Assembly (NCBI GenBank): GCA_024404115.1
Contig: JAKSQM010000010.1
Coordinates: 1 to 53,396 of the forward strand
Length of the DNA: 53,396 nt
Reading direction: 5' to 3'
Source: Clostridia bacterium
GTDB lineage: Bacteria > Bacillota > Clostridia > Oscillospirales > Acutalibacteraceae
In this document: positions 8,498 through 17,653 of the stretch, piece by piece
How the letters are laid out: every line of letters begins with the position of its first letter
How positions within the stretch are numbered: the stretch's first letter is position 1
Notes under the pieces: generated by a model
Databases searched by the model: none
Told to the model about the DNA's origin: nothing
The model's input: only the letters and a program-made list of their open reading frames with translations
Program-made: the position numbers and the translations under genes

Positions 8498-8524
8498 ATT
8501 TAATTTCAGAAAGAGAGGAAAATT

Positions 8525-9244
8525 ATGGATATTTACGCAATCAACAACATAGGCGAGCTTATAAAAGACAACTCCTATGTGGGCAGGGGAATCGTTATCG
8601 GCAAGTCCAAGGACGGCAAAAAGGCTGTGGCTGCCTATTTCATCATGGGCAGAAGTCAGAACAGCCGCAACCGCATTTTCACTTTAAAGGATGGCGCACT
8701 TTACACCGAGCCTTTTGATGCTTCAAAGGTGGAAGACCCCAGCCTTATTATCTATTCGCCAATGAAAAAAATCGACAACAAGCTTATCGTTACTAACGGC
8801 GACCAGACCGACACAATCTATGACTTTATAAAAGACGGCAAGTGCTTCAACAAGGCTCTTAAAACAAGATGCTTTGAGCCTGACGCACCCAACCTCACCC
8901 CACGAATCAGCGGTATTCTCAACTTCAAAAATGGCGATTTCAATTATAAAATGAGCATTCTCAAAAGCATTGATGCTGAGGGTACAGACTGCGCAAGGTA
9001 CTTTTTTGAGTACCCCTCAAAGGCAGGTCTTGGTCATTTTATCCACACCTATGTGTGCGATGGCAACCCCATTCCCACATTCCAGGGCGAGCCTGAAAGG
9101 GTAGAAATCCCCAATGATATTGATGAATTTACCAACAATTTGTGGGATAACCTTGATAAAGACAACAAAATTTCGCTTTATGTTCGTTATATCGACCTTG
9201 AAAACGGCGAAGAAACAGACAGACTTATAAATAAAAACAACTGA
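8525..9244 (+). CDS. purO: IMP cyclohydrolase, PurO-type
   Basis: The 239-residue protein matches the IMP_cyclohyd family, first known as archaeal PurO and also found in Clostridia. It should close FAICAR to IMP, the last step of purine synthesis. Visible family features are SYVGRGIVIGKSKDGKKAVA near residue 17, FIMGRSQNSRNRIF near 39, and the C-terminal GLGHFIHTY region. It has no PurH-type transformylase domain. That activity is encoded by the next gene, 13 bp downstream. The ATG at 8525 has AGAGAGGA upstream and lies just after the riboswitch terminator. A misleading overlapping ORF begins at 8485. Confidence 0.88.
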   Translation: MDIYAINNIGELIKDNSYVGRGIVIGKSKDGKKAVAAYFIMGRSQNSRNRIFTLKDGALYTEPFDASKVEDPSLIIYSPMKKIDNKLIVTNGDQTDTIYDFIKDGKCFNKALKTRCFEPDAPNLTPRISGILNFKNGDFNYKMSILKSIDAEGTDCARYFFEYPSKAGLGHFIHTYVCDGNPIPTFQGEPERVEIPNDIDEFTNNLWDNLDKDNKISLYVRYIDLENGEETDRLINKNN

Positions 9245-9257
9245 CGGAGGATATATT

Positions 9258-10442
9258 ATGAAAGAATTTGAACTTAAATACGGCTGCAACCCCAATCAGA
9301 AGCCGTCAAAAATTTTTATGGAGGACGGCAGTGAGCTTCCCATTGAAATCCTCAACGGCAAGCCTGGCTACATCAACTTCCTTGACGCATTCAATTCATA
9401 TCAGCTTGTTAAGGAGCTTAAAGAGGCAATCGGTCTGCCTGCTGTAACTTCATTCAAGCATGTCAGCCCCACCTCTGCGGCTGTGGGTATTCCGCTTTCA
9501 GATAAGCTCAAAAAAGCCTGCTTCGTTGATGACATCGAGGGTCTTGACGATTCGCCCCTTGCCTGCGCCTATGCAAGGGCAAGAGGAACAGACAGAATGT
9601 GTTCTTTCGGCGATTGGGTTGCCCTCTCTGATGTCTGCGATGTTACCACCGCTTTGATGATTAAGCGTGAGGTTTCAGACGGAATTATCGCCCCGGGCTA
9701 TGAGCCCGAAGCACTTGAAATCCTCAAATCAAAGCGTAAGGGCAACTATAATATTGTTAAAATCGACCCCGATTATGTGCCTGCACCTGTTGAGCGTAAG
9801 CAGGTTTTCGGCATCACATTCCAGCAGGGAAGAAACAACTTCAAAATCAATAAAGAGCTTCTCTCAAATGTTGTTACAGCGAATAAAGAGCTGCCCGAAT
9901 CCGCTGTCCGTGATTTAATAATTTCGCTCATCACTCTCAAATATACACAGTCAAATTCAGTTTGCTATGCTGTTGACGGTCAGGCAATCGGTGTTGGCGC
10001 AGGTCAGCAGTCAAGAATCCACTGCACCCGCCTTGCAGGCTCAAAGGCAGATACATGGTTCCTCCGTCAGTGCGATAAGGTGCTGAATCTTCCTTTTAAA
10101 GACACAATCGGCAGACCCGACCGTGATAATGTAATTGACGGCTACATCAACAAAAACGAAGAGGATGTTTGTGCAGATGGCAACTGGCAGAAATATTTCA
10201 CAACTCAGCCAGAACCTCTTACAGACGAAGAAATCAAAGCATACCTTGCAACTGTTGATAATGTTGCCCTTGGCTCAGATGCTTTCTTCCCGTTCAGCGA
10301 TAATATCGAAAGAGCAAAGAAAAGCGGTGTAAAATACATTGCCGAGCCGGGCGGTTCAATCCGTGATGATGTGGTTATCGAGTGCGCCGATAAATATGAT
10401 ATGGCAATGGCATTCACAGGAATGCGACTTTTCCACCATTGA
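9258..10442 (+). CDS. purH: AICAR transformylase, stand-alone PurH C-domain
   Basis: The 394-residue protein is the 10-formyl-THF:AICAR formyltransferase (AICARFT) half of PurH. It carries the Lys-His motif at KHVSPTSAAVG (Lys67, His68), SFGDWVALSDVCD, TFQQGRNNFKI, AVGAGQQSR-like sequence (IGVGAGQQSRIHCTRLAG) and the C-terminal DAFFPFSDNIERA and EPGGSIRDD motifs. The N-terminal IMP cyclohydrolase domain of bifunctional PurH (about 520 residues) is absent, and the preceding purO gene supplies it. GGAGG lies 8 nt before the ATG. Both genes sit under the ZTP riboswitch. It catalyses AICAR to FAICAR in the cytoplasm. Confidence 0.93.
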   Translation: MKEFELKYGCNPNQKPSKIFMEDGSELPIEILNGKPGYINFLDAFNSYQLVKELKEAIGLPAVTSFKHVSPTSAAVGIPLSDKLKKACFVDDIEGLDDSPLACAYARARGTDRMCSFGDWVALSDVCDVTTALMIKREVSDGIIAPGYEPEALEILKSKRKGNYNIVKIDPDYVPAPVERKQVFGITFQQGRNNFKINKELLSNVVTANKELPESAVRDLIISLITLKYTQSNSVCYAVDGQAIGVGAGQQSRIHCTRLAGSKADTWFLRQCDKVLNLPFKDTIGRPDRDNVIDGYINKNEEDVCADGNWQKYFTTQPEPLTDEEIKAYLATVDNVALGSDAFFPFSDNIERAKKSGVKYIAEPGGSIRDDVVIECADKYDMAMAFTGMRLFHH

Positions 10443-10455
10443 TTTATAATAACTC

Positions 10456-10484
10456 TTTACAAAAACGGGAAACAATATTATAAT
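10456..10484 (+). promoter_or_regulatory. SigA promoter of glyA-fhs
   Basis: TTTACA (10456-10461) and TATAAT (10479-10484) have a 17-bp spacer. glyA starts 50 bp after the -10, so the pair can be transcribed independently of the ZTP switch. Confidence 0.8.
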
Positions 10485-10534
10485 GTATATATGTTCAACC
10501 GAGCAAAACTAAATTTATATAAAAAGGTGATATT

Positions 10535-11770
10535 ATGAATTTCTTTGAAGAATTAGTAAATTTTGACCCCGATGTTGCAAATGCCTGCAATGCAGAGCTT
10601 AACCGTCAGAGAGGCAATATTGAGCTTATCGCCAGTGAAAACATTGTTTCTCCTGCTGTTCTTCTTGCCGCAGGTGGAGTTCTCACCAATAAATATGCAG
10701 AGGGCTACCCCGGAAAGAGATATTACGGCGGCTGTCAGTGCGTTGACGTTGTTGAAGAGATTGCCCGTGAAAGAGCAAAGAAGCTTTTCGGCGCAGAGCA
10801 CGCAAATGTTCAGCCTCACAGCGGTGCAAACGCAAACCTTGCTGTTTTCTTTGCACTTCTTCAGCCGGGCGATACTGTAATGGGCATGAACCTCCAGCAG
10901 GGCGGTCATCTTTCACACGGTTCACCCGTTAATATTTCAGGTAAATATTTCAACATCGTTCCTTACGGTGTTTCAGACGTTGACGAAAAAATCGACTATG
11001 ACGAAATGGAAAAAATCGCTCTCGAATGCAAGCCAAAGCTTATCGTTGTTGGCGCAAGTGCATATTCAAGAGTAATCGACTTCCCCCGTTGCCGTGAGAT
11101 TGCAGATAAAGTTGGCGCATATCTTATGGTTGATATGGCTCACATCGCTGGTCTTGTTGCCGCAGGTGTTCATCCCTCACCCGTACCTTATGCAGACATC
11201 GTTACAACCACAACTCATAAAACTCTTCGTGGCCCCCGTGGCGGTATGATTCTTTGCAAAGAGCAGTTTGCAAAAGCAATCGACAAGGCAATTTTCCCTG
11301 GCGTTCAGGGCGGACCTCTTATGCACATCATCGCTGCAAAGGCTGTTGCTCTTGGCGAAGCTATGACAGACGAATTTAAAGAATACGGCAAGCAGGTTGT
11401 TGCTAATGCCGCCGCTCTTTGCGACAGACTTGTTGAAAGAGGCGTTAAGGTTGTTTCTGGCGGAACAGATAACCACCTTATCCTCCTTAACCTTGTTGGC
11501 ACAGGCATCACAGGCAAAGAGCTTGAAGCAAGACTTGACGAGGTTCACATCACAGCTAATAAAAACACAGTTCCCAACGACCCTGCATCACCTTTTGTAA
11601 CAAGCGGACTTAGAATCGGTACACCTGCTGTTACCACAAGAGGATTCAAAGAGCCAGAAATGAAGCTTATTGCTGATTGGATTGCAGACGCAATTGAAGA
11701 TTTTGAGGGCAATAAAGAGAAGATTTATGCAGGTGTTCAGGATCTTTGCGCTCGTTTCCCTCTTTATTAA
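10535..11770 (+). CDS. glyA: Serine hydroxymethyltransferase
   Basis: The 411-residue, full-length PLP enzyme interconverts serine and glycine with loading of 5,10-methylene-THF. Seen: the N-terminal [16 protein letters not shown] and [16 protein letters not shown], the [15 protein letters not shown] segment with the PLP-pairing Asp, and the Schiff-base lysine in [14 protein letters not shown] (Lys229). AAAAAGGTGATATT precedes the ATG. The gene has its own promoter and is followed after 15 bp by fhs. The neighbours on both sides either consume or generate folate-carried one-carbon units. Confidence 0.97.
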   Translation: MNFFEELVNFDPDVANACNAELNRQRGNIELIASENIVSPAVLLAAGGVLTNKYAEGYPGKRYYGGCQCVDVVEEIARERAKKLFGAEHANVQPHSGANANLAVFFALLQPGDTVMGMNLQQGGHLSHGSPVNISGKYFNIVPYGVSDVDEKIDYDEMEKIALECKPKLIVVGASAYSRVIDFPRCREIADKVGAYLMVDMAHIAGLVAAGVHPSPVPYADIVTTTTHKTLRGPRGGMILCKEQFAKAIDKAIFPGVQGGPLMHIIAAKAVALGEAMTDEFKEYGKQVVANAAALCDRLVERGVKVVSGGTDNHLILLNLVGTGITGKELEARLDEVHITANKNTVPNDPASPFVTSGLRIGTPAVTTRGFKEPEMKLIADWIADAIEDFEGNKEKIYAGVQDLCARFPLY

Positions 11771-11785
11771 AAAATAGGAGTTAAA

Positions 11786-13462
11786 ATGGCTTATTTAACT
11801 GATATAGAAATTGCACAGCAGTGCAAAATGAAGCCTATTACAGAAATTGCCGCAAAAGCTCATGTTGATGAAAAATACATCGAGCAATACGGCAGATACA
11901 AGGCAAAAATCGACCCTGCTCTGCTTAAAGAAACAGACAAAAAAGACGGCAAGCTGATTCTTGTAACAGCAATCACCCCCACACCTGCTGGCGAGGGCAA
12001 AACAACCACCACAATCGGTCTTGCAGACGGCTTGAAGCGTATCGGCAAGGATGTTACTGTTGCTTTGCGTGAGCCTTCCCTTGGACCCGTTTTCGGCATC
12101 AAGGGCGGTGCGGCAGGCGGCGGCTATGCGCAGGTTGTGCCTATGGAGGATATCAACCTCCATTTCACAGGGGATTTTCATGCAATCGGTGCGGCAAACA
12201 ATCTTCTTGCCGCCATGCTTGATAATCATATTCAGCAGGGCAATGCTTTAGGCATTGATGTTCGCAAAATCACATGGAAACGCTGTGTGGATATGAACGA
12301 CAGACAGCTCCGTTTCATTACCGATGGCTTAGGCGGTAAGGTCAACGGCACACCCCGTGAGGATGGCTTCGACATTACCGTTGCAAGTGAAATTATGGCG
12401 GTTTTCTGCCTTGCAGATTCCATAACCGACCTTAAAAATCGACTTTCAAAAATCATTGTAGGCTATACCTATGATGATAAGCCCGTTACCGCAGGGGATT
12501 TAAAGGCGGTTGGTGCTATGACCGCACTTTTAAAGGATGCCTTAAAGCCAAACCTTGTGCAGACCCTTGAGGGTACTCCTGCATTTGTTCACGGTGGACC
12601 TTTTGCAAATATTGCCCACGGATGCAACTCTGTTATGGCAACAAAGCTTGCACTTAAAATGGGCGATTATGCCGTTACCGAGGCTGGCTTCGGTGCAGAT
12701 TTAGGCGCAGAGAAATTCCTTGATATCAAGTGCAGAATGGCAGACCTTGAGCCAAGCGCAGTTGTGGTTGTTGCCACTGTCCGTGCGCTTAAAATGCACG
12801 GTGGACTTGATAAAAAGAGCCTTGCAACAGAGGATATTTCCGCTCTTGAAAAGGGTATTCCGAATCTTCTCCGCCATGTTTCAAATATCAAGAATGTTTA
12901 TAAACTTCCGTGCGTTGTTGCGGTCAACCGTTTCCCCACAGATACCGATGCTGAAATTGACTTCATTATAGCAAAATGCAAGGAGCTTGGTGTAAACACC
13001 GTTCTTTCCACCGTGTGGGCAGAGGGCGGCAAAGGTGGCGAGGCTCTTGCAAAAGAGGTTGTTCGCCTTTGTGAAGAGAAAAAGGGCGATTTCACATTCT
13101 CCTATGACCTTGACGGCACTATTGAAGAAAAAATTGAAGCAATTGTCAAAAAGATTTACGGTGGCGACGGCATCATAGTTGCTCCCAACGCAAAGAAGCA
13201 GATTGCACAGCTCACCGCTCTCGGCTTTGACAAATTGCCCATCTGCGTTGCCAAAACACAGTATAGTTTTTCTGATGACCCCACAAAGCTTGGCGCACCC
13301 GAAGGCTTCAAGGTTACCGTTAAAAATGTCAAAGTGTCCGCAGGCGCAGGCTTCATAGTTGCCCTCACAGGCGATATTATGACAATGCCTGGACTTCCCA
13401 AAGTCCCCGCCGCAGAGAAAATTGATGTTGATGAAAACGGCAAAATAACAGGCCTTTTCTAA
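11786..13462 (+). CDS. fhs: Formate--tetrahydrofolate ligase
   Basis: The 558-residue enzyme is the usual length for the family. It makes 10-formyl-THF from formate, ATP and THF. The P-loop is in [20 protein letters not shown] (about residues 64-85), followed by [20 protein letters not shown]. The family segments [18 protein letters not shown] and [13 protein letters not shown] are intact. An AGGAG lies 7 nt before the ATG. It supplies the cofactor used by the AICAR transformylase two genes upstream. It is cotranscribed with glyA and ends in a clear terminator. Confidence 0.97.
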   Translation: MAYLTDIEIAQQCKMKPITEIAAKAHVDEKYIEQYGRYKAKIDPALLKETDKKDGKLILVTAITPTPAGEGKTTTTIGLADGLKRIGKDVTVALREPSLGPVFGIKGGAAGGGYAQVVPMEDINLHFTGDFHAIGAANNLLAAMLDNHIQQGNALGIDVRKITWKRCVDMNDRQLRFITDGLGGKVNGTPREDGFDITVASEIMAVFCLADSITDLKNRLSKIIVGYTYDDKPVTAGDLKAVGAMTALLKDALKPNLVQTLEGTPAFVHGGPFANIAHGCNSVMATKLALKMGDYAVTEAGFGADLGAEKFLDIKCRMADLEPSAVVVVATVRALKMHGGLDKKSLATEDISALEKGIPNLLRHVSNIKNVYKLPCVVAVNRFPTDTDAEIDFIIAKCKELGVNTVLSTVWAEGGKGGEALAKEVVRLCEEKKGDFTFSYDLDGTIEEKIEAIVKKIYGGDGIIVAPNAKKQIAQLTALGFDKLPICVAKTQYSFSDDPTKLGAPEGFKVTVKNVKVSAGAGFIVALTGDIMTMPGLPKVPAAEKIDVDENGKITGLF

Positions 13463-13475
13463 ATGATAATAATTT

Positions 13476-13508
13476 AAAGACAGCTATTTTTTGTAGCTGT
13501 CTTTTTTC
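13476..13508 (+). terminator. Terminator of glyA-fhs
   Basis: The 9-bp perfect stem AGACAGCTA/TAGCTGTCT (arms 13478-13486 and 13494-13502) is followed by six T. Confidence 0.85.
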
Positions 13509-13796
13509 GTGATATCGTAGGGGAATAGCTCTTCGACATCCCCCTACTCGTTTCAATTATTATCTATTATGTGATATCTATTATCTTTTATCTACTTTCT
13601 ACAGTTCTACCCCTCTGTCAAGGGGCGACGGGAAGCTCGGTGCTTTTTCAGTTGCATCGTGAATATAATTCACCTTGCTGGCACGGGGATGAACCCCGTG
13701 GGGAGGTGTGGGCGGTCGGTGCGGTGCGTGGGGCAAATACATTCGGGTGCGGGTGTCCCGCCCGAAATTATTCATTATTAAATATTCGTTATTCAT
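13509..13796 (+). repeat. Mosaic intergenic repeat island
   Basis: No gene is supported here. Visible modules are: a GTAGGGG...CCCCTAC hairpin (13517-13547); TTCTACCCCTCTGTCAAGGG (from about 13604), also at 24150; GCATCGTGAATATAATTCAC with the palindrome CACGGGGATGAACCCCGTG (about 13655-13700), also at about 52889-52931; and GGGTGCGGGTGTCCCGCCCG with AAATTATTCATTATT (about 13744-13780), also at about 53279-53316. The copies are similar but not identical and occur in a different order elsewhere. Confidence 0.75.
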
Positions 13797-13828
13797 TAAA
13801 AAAGCTGCCGCTTTTGCGACAGCTTTTT
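13797..13828 (-). terminator. Terminator of the rnj-ftsH run
   Basis: Read on the minus strand, AAAGCTGTCGC and GCGGCAGCTTT pair (plus-strand arms 13801-13811 and 13816-13826, one mismatch) with a following T run. It ends the transcript just after ftsH. Confidence 0.8.
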
Positions 13829-13830
13829 GC

Positions 13831-15759
13831 TTATTCTTCTGTTGTTTCTTCAACTGGCTCTGCCTGTGTGAAGAGGGTGCCATTCATAAGGCTTATGAAG
13901 TTTTCTCCGTCAATTTTTTCGTGCTTAACAAGGTACTCTGCAAGCTGGTGGAGCTTATCAATATGCTCTGTGAGAATTGTTTCAGTTCTCTTATAAGCGT
14001 TATTGATGATGCTCTTGATTTCGTTATCAATTGCGTTGGCAGTTGACTCTGAAACATTCTTTGCATGACCGTAATCCTTGCCGAGGAACACCTCATCATT
14101 TGATGATGAATAGCATACGGGACCGAGATTTTCGCTCATACCGTATTTTGTAACCATATTGCGTGCAGTTTCTGTGGCTCTTTCAATATCGTTTGATGCG
14201 CCTGTTGAAATATCGCCGCATACAAGCTGCTCTGCAACTCGACCGCCAAGGAGCGATACAAGCTCGTCAAGCATTTCGTTTTTATAGTGATACGGCTTAT
14301 CCTCTTTGGGAACATACATTGTATAGCCGCCTGCCATACCTCTTGGGATAATTGAGATTTCCTGAACAGGGTCATGATGCTCAAGGTAGAAGCTTGCAAT
14401 TGCATGACCGCCCTCGTGATAAGCTGTCATACGCTTCTCTTTATCGCTCATCTTATGAGATTTCTTCTCTGTACCAACAACAACCTTAACGGTTGCCTCT
14501 TTGATTTCGCTCATTGTGATGGCTTTTTTGCCTCTGCGAGCGGCAAGAAGTGCTGATTCGTTAAGAAGATTTTCAAGGTCTGCACCAACAAAGCCTGTGG
14601 TTGAGCCTGCGATAACCTTGAGGTCAACATCGGGAGCAAGTGGCTTATTTTTTGCGTGAACTTTGAGAATTTCTTCTCTGCCCTTTGCGTCGGGATAGCC
14701 AACTGTAACTCGTCTGTCAAATCGACCCGGTCTTAAAAGTGCAGGGTCAAGGATATCGGGGCGGTTAGTTGCAGCGATGATAATAACGCCCTCATTTTTG
14801 CCGAAGCCGTCCATCTCAACAAGGAGCTGGTTTAAGGTCTGCTCTCTTTCGTCATGACCGCCGCCCATACCTGCGCCTCTGTGTCTGCCGACAGCATCAA
14901 TTTCATCAATGAAAATAACAGAGGGTGCAGCCTTTTTGGCTTTATCAAACAAATCTCTTACTCGTGAAGCACCGACACCAACATACATCTCAACAAAGTC
15001 TGAACCTGAAATCGAGAAGAAAGGAACATCGGCTTCGCCTGCAACTGCTCTTGCAAGGAGGGTTTTACCAGTACCGGGAGGGCCTACAAGAAGAACACCC
15101 TTGGGGATTCTTGCGCCAAGTGCATTGAATTTGTTTGGCTCTTTGAGGAAGTCAACCATTTCTGAAAGCTCCTCTTTCTCTTCGTCTGCACCTGCTACCT
15201 GATCAAATGTGGTCTTTCTGCCGTCATCCTTTGGAGTTTTAACCTTAACCTTGCCGAATGAGAGAGTTTTATTCATATCTCCGCCAGCGGCATCAAGGCG
15301 TTTTTTCATCAGAACATAGAAAAGAATACATGAACCGAAAATGAGAACATAAGGCAGAAGGCTAATAACCCATGATGATGAGCTGTTTGCATACTGATAT
15401 TTTATCATTTCAGCTTCTGTTTTGGCGTGCTTATTATGTTCACGAACAGTTTCGTTAACATCCTCAAGGAATACGCTTACATTGGGAACAACATATTTCT
15501 GAGGGGTCTTTTCGCCTCTGAGCTTGAAATCCAGCACTCTTGAGCCAAGGTTAAGTGAAAAGCTCTCAACCTTATCCAAATCAAAATACTGGACAATCTG
15601 ATAATACTGTGTTTCAACCTGCTTTGTGGATTTTGTGGCATACATAATGCCGATAACGATAATGATGGGCACAAGGATATATATGAGCGCCGTCATTCCT
15701 TTACGCTTTTTTGGTGCAGGTGAATTGTTTTTGTTGTTTGGATTTTCCAAATGATTCAC
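13831..15759 (-). CDS. ftsH: ATP-dependent zinc metalloprotease FtsH
   Basis: The 642-residue membrane protease has TM1 at about residues 22-41, an extracytoplasmic segment and TM2 at about 129-149. The AAA+ module follows (Walker A GPPGTGKT, Walker [12 protein letters not shown], second region of homology [19 protein letters not shown]). The M41 zinc site is HEGGH (His448-His452), a Gly in place of the common Ala of HEAGH. It degrades misassembled membrane proteins. The frame begins with GTG at 15759, but GGGGAG is best spaced (8 nt) from a TTG at 15750, so the real start may be three codons later. A GCGG-TTTTT-CCGC hairpin lies just upstream. Confidence 0.97.
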   Translation of the reverse strand: MNHLENPNNKNNSPAPKKRKGMTALIYILVPIIIVIGIMYATKSTKQVETQYYQIVQYFDLDKVESFSLNLGSRVLDFKLRGEKTPQKYVVPNVSVFLEDVNETVREHNKHAKTEAEMIKYQYANSSSSWVISLLPYVLIFGSCILFYVLMKKRLDAAGGDMNKTLSFGKVKVKTPKDDGRKTTFDQVAGADEEKEELSEMVDFLKEPNKFNALGARIPKGVLLVGPPGTGKTLLARAVAGEADVPFFSISGSDFVEMYVGVGASRVRDLFDKAKKAAPSVIFIDEIDAVGRHRGAGMGGGHDEREQTLNQLLVEMDGFGKNEGVIIIAATNRPDILDPALLRPGRFDRRVTVGYPDAKGREEILKVHAKNKPLAPDVDLKVIAGSTTGFVGADLENLLNESALLAARRGKKAITMSEIKEATVKVVVGTEKKSHKMSDKEKRMTAYHEGGHAIASFYLEHHDPVQEISIIPRGMAGGYTMYVPKEDKPYHYKNEMLDELVSLLGGRVAEQLVCGDISTGASNDIERATETARNMVTKYGMSENLGPVCYSSSNDEVFLGKDYGHAKNVSESTANAIDNEIKSIINNAYKRTETILTEHIDKLHQLAEYLVKHEKIDGENFISLMNGTLFTQAEPVEETTEE

Positions 15760-15779
15760 TCCCCGCGGTTTTTCCGCAT

Positions 15780-16328
15780 TTAATTTTCACCGTAAATTTC
15801 GGGTTTAAGCACACCGATATACGGAAGATTTCTGTATTTTTCATCAAAGTCAAGTCCGTAACCAACAATGAATTCATCGGGAACAAGTGTTCCTGAATAG
15901 TCCGCATGAATGTCTGCTTCACGGCGGTCGGGCTTATCAAAAAGGGTGCAGATTCTGATTGATGCAGGATTTCTTGTTTTGAGCATTTCTCTTACATAAA
16001 AGAGAGTTTTGCCGCTGTCGAGAATATCCTCAACAAGAAGAAGGTCGTAACCCTCAAGGTTGATGTCAAGGTCTTTCTGAAGCTTAACAACACCTGATGT
16101 TTTTGTGCCTGAGCCGTAGCTTGAAACTGACATAAAGTCGATACGGCAGGGAACGGTTATTGAACGCATAAGGTCAGCCATAAAAACAACAGAGCCTTTA
16201 AGGACACTTACAAGGAGGAGGTTTTTGCCCTCATAATCCTCGCTTATACGCTTGCCAAGGTTTTTAACTATATCACCGATTTCCTCAGCAGAAAAATATA
16301 CTTCTTTGATGTCATCATTCATTGACAT
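15780..16328 (-). CDS. hpt: Hypoxanthine phosphoribosyltransferase
   Basis: The product of about 182 residues salvages hypoxanthine/guanine with PRPP to IMP/GMP. The PRPP-binding motif is in LLLVEDILDSGKTL, with the flexible-loop region FMSVSSYGSGTKTSG before it and VGYGLDFDEKYRNLPYIG near the end. I use the ATG at 16328 because AAAAGGGG lies 8 nt upstream. A longer frame from a TTG at 16346 would overlap tilS. It sits between tilS and ftsH, the standard Firmicutes order. Confidence 0.95.
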   Translation of the reverse strand: MSMNDDIKEVYFSAEEIGDIVKNLGKRISEDYEGKNLLLVSVLKGSVVFMADLMRSITVPCRIDFMSVSSYGSGTKTSGVVKLQKDLDINLEGYDLLLVEDILDSGKTLFYVREMLKTRNPASIRICTLFDKPDRREADIHADYSGTLVPDEFIVGYGLDFDEKYRNLPYIGVLKPEIYGEN

Positions 16329-16342
16329 ATTGCTACCCCTTT

Positions 16343-17653
16343 TCAATAATTGATTTTTAACATTTTTTTAGTTTTTTTATTTATTTTACAGCGTTCAGCG
16401 CATCCATAGCCTTGAACCCACACAACGCCAAGCTCATCTGCCAAAACGCAAACGCTGTTTTTATCTGTAATTTTATCTTCCGTAAACATTTTTTTTAGCT
16501 GCTTTGTGCAGTTTCTGTTTGCTATACGGATTTTGTCCCCAGCAAGGCGACTTCTTAGTGTAAGCTGACCAACGACACTGTCATAGTCTAACACACATTT
16601 ATGAACAAACTGTTTCGTAAATGGCTCAATACTATTAACAATTGAGAATTTTATCGTTCCAGCGGGTGTAATTATATCCTCATCAAGAGAAAAATCCCTC
16701 TGCCAGCTTTCTGTTAAAGATTTTTTGCCAAAAGTGAGAATATTTTTTTCGACTCTCACTTCGGTGTCGCCAAGTATCTGAGTTTTGCCGCCACGAAGAA
16801 TTTTGCACACATTACTGATATGCACGCTTTCGGGCAACAGGTTTGTTTCTTTTATAATTATTTCTGCCACAACACGCTTTTTAAGGGCGGTATGGCAACT
16901 GTCAATCTCCCCTGCGTCATAGCCGTTTTCTCTTTTTGCAGATTTAATTTTTTCTGCGGTGAGGGCGGCGAAAAAATCTTCATCCTCATTGGCAGAGGCA
17001 ATAAGCCTTGAAGCCGCCTGCTCAAATGAGGGGTTGATTTTTTTAAGCTCAGGGATAATATTCAGCCTTATCCTGTTACGGGAATATGTATCGTCCCCGT
17101 TGGTGGAATCGGTAACATAATTTATGTTGTTTTCACGGCAATAAGCTTCGATTTCTGCCCTTGTGCAATCAATAAGAGGTCTGATAATATTGCCCCTGAC
17201 AGCAGGGATTGAACGAAGCCCCTTAACAGATGTTCCCCTTGCCATATTAAAAAGGAGAGTTTCGCAGCAATCGTTAAGGTTATGCGCTGTGGCAATAAGT
17301 GCGTCCTTTTCTATGGATTCAAAAAATTCATAGCGGATTTTTCTGCCGTATTCCTCAAGACCCATATTGGCTTTTTTTGCTTCTTCCGGCACATTGCAAT
17401 GACATACTTTAATTGGAACGCCTAATTCACTGCAAAAATGAACGGCAAAATCTTCATCACGCTGTGCCTCCTCCCCTCTTATACCGTGATTCACATGAGC
17501 CACGGTGATATTAAGGGAGTATTCGTCTTTTAAAGCGCAAAGAGCGTGGAGCAATGCGCAGGAATCTGCACCGCCCGAAAGACCCACAACAACATTCTTT
17601 TTTTCAGAAAACATACCGTATTTTTCGGCAGTTTTTTTGATTTTACATATCAT
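16343..17653 (-). CDS. tilS: tRNA(Ile)-lysidine synthase
   Basis: The 436-residue enzyme converts C34 of the CAU-anticodon tRNA-Ile to lysidine, allowing AUA decoding. The PP-loop SGGADS lies near residue 26, followed by VAHVNHGIRGEEAQRDEDF and ATAHNLNDCCETLLFNMARG. A C-terminal substrate-binding domain follows (RSRLAGDKIRIANRNCTKQL, then VWVQGYGCAERCKI). The ATG overlaps the dnaB 3' end by 11 bp (ATGATATGTAA), implying translational coupling. Confidence 0.96.
   Translation of the reverse strand: MICKIKKTAEKYGMFSEKKNVVVGLSGGADSCALLHALCALKDEYSLNITVAHVNHGIRGEEAQRDEDFAVHFCSELGVPIKVCHCNVPEEAKKANMGLEEYGRKIRYEFFESIEKDALIATAHNLNDCCETLLFNMARGTSVKGLRSIPAVRGNIIRPLIDCTRAEIEAYCRENNINYVTDSTNGDDTYSRNRIRLNIIPELKKINPSFEQAASRLIASANEDEDFFAALTAEKIKSAKRENGYDAGEIDSCHTALKKRVVAEIIIKETNLLPESVHISNVCKILRGGKTQILGDTEVRVEKNILTFGKKSLTESWQRDFSLDEDIITPAGTIKFSIVNSIEPFTKQFVHKCVLDYDSVVGQLTLRSRLAGDKIRIANRNCTKQLKKMFTEDKITDKNSVCVLADELGVVWVQGYGCAERCKINKKTKKMLKINY

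Noticed and set aside
8485-8718. Alternative 77-codon ORF at the purO start
   Set aside because: It overlaps the riboswitch terminator and reads the purO gene in a different frame.
13571-14046. Plus-strand ORFs of 112-141 codons over the repeat island
   Set aside because: They run through intergenic repeats and antisense to ftsH.
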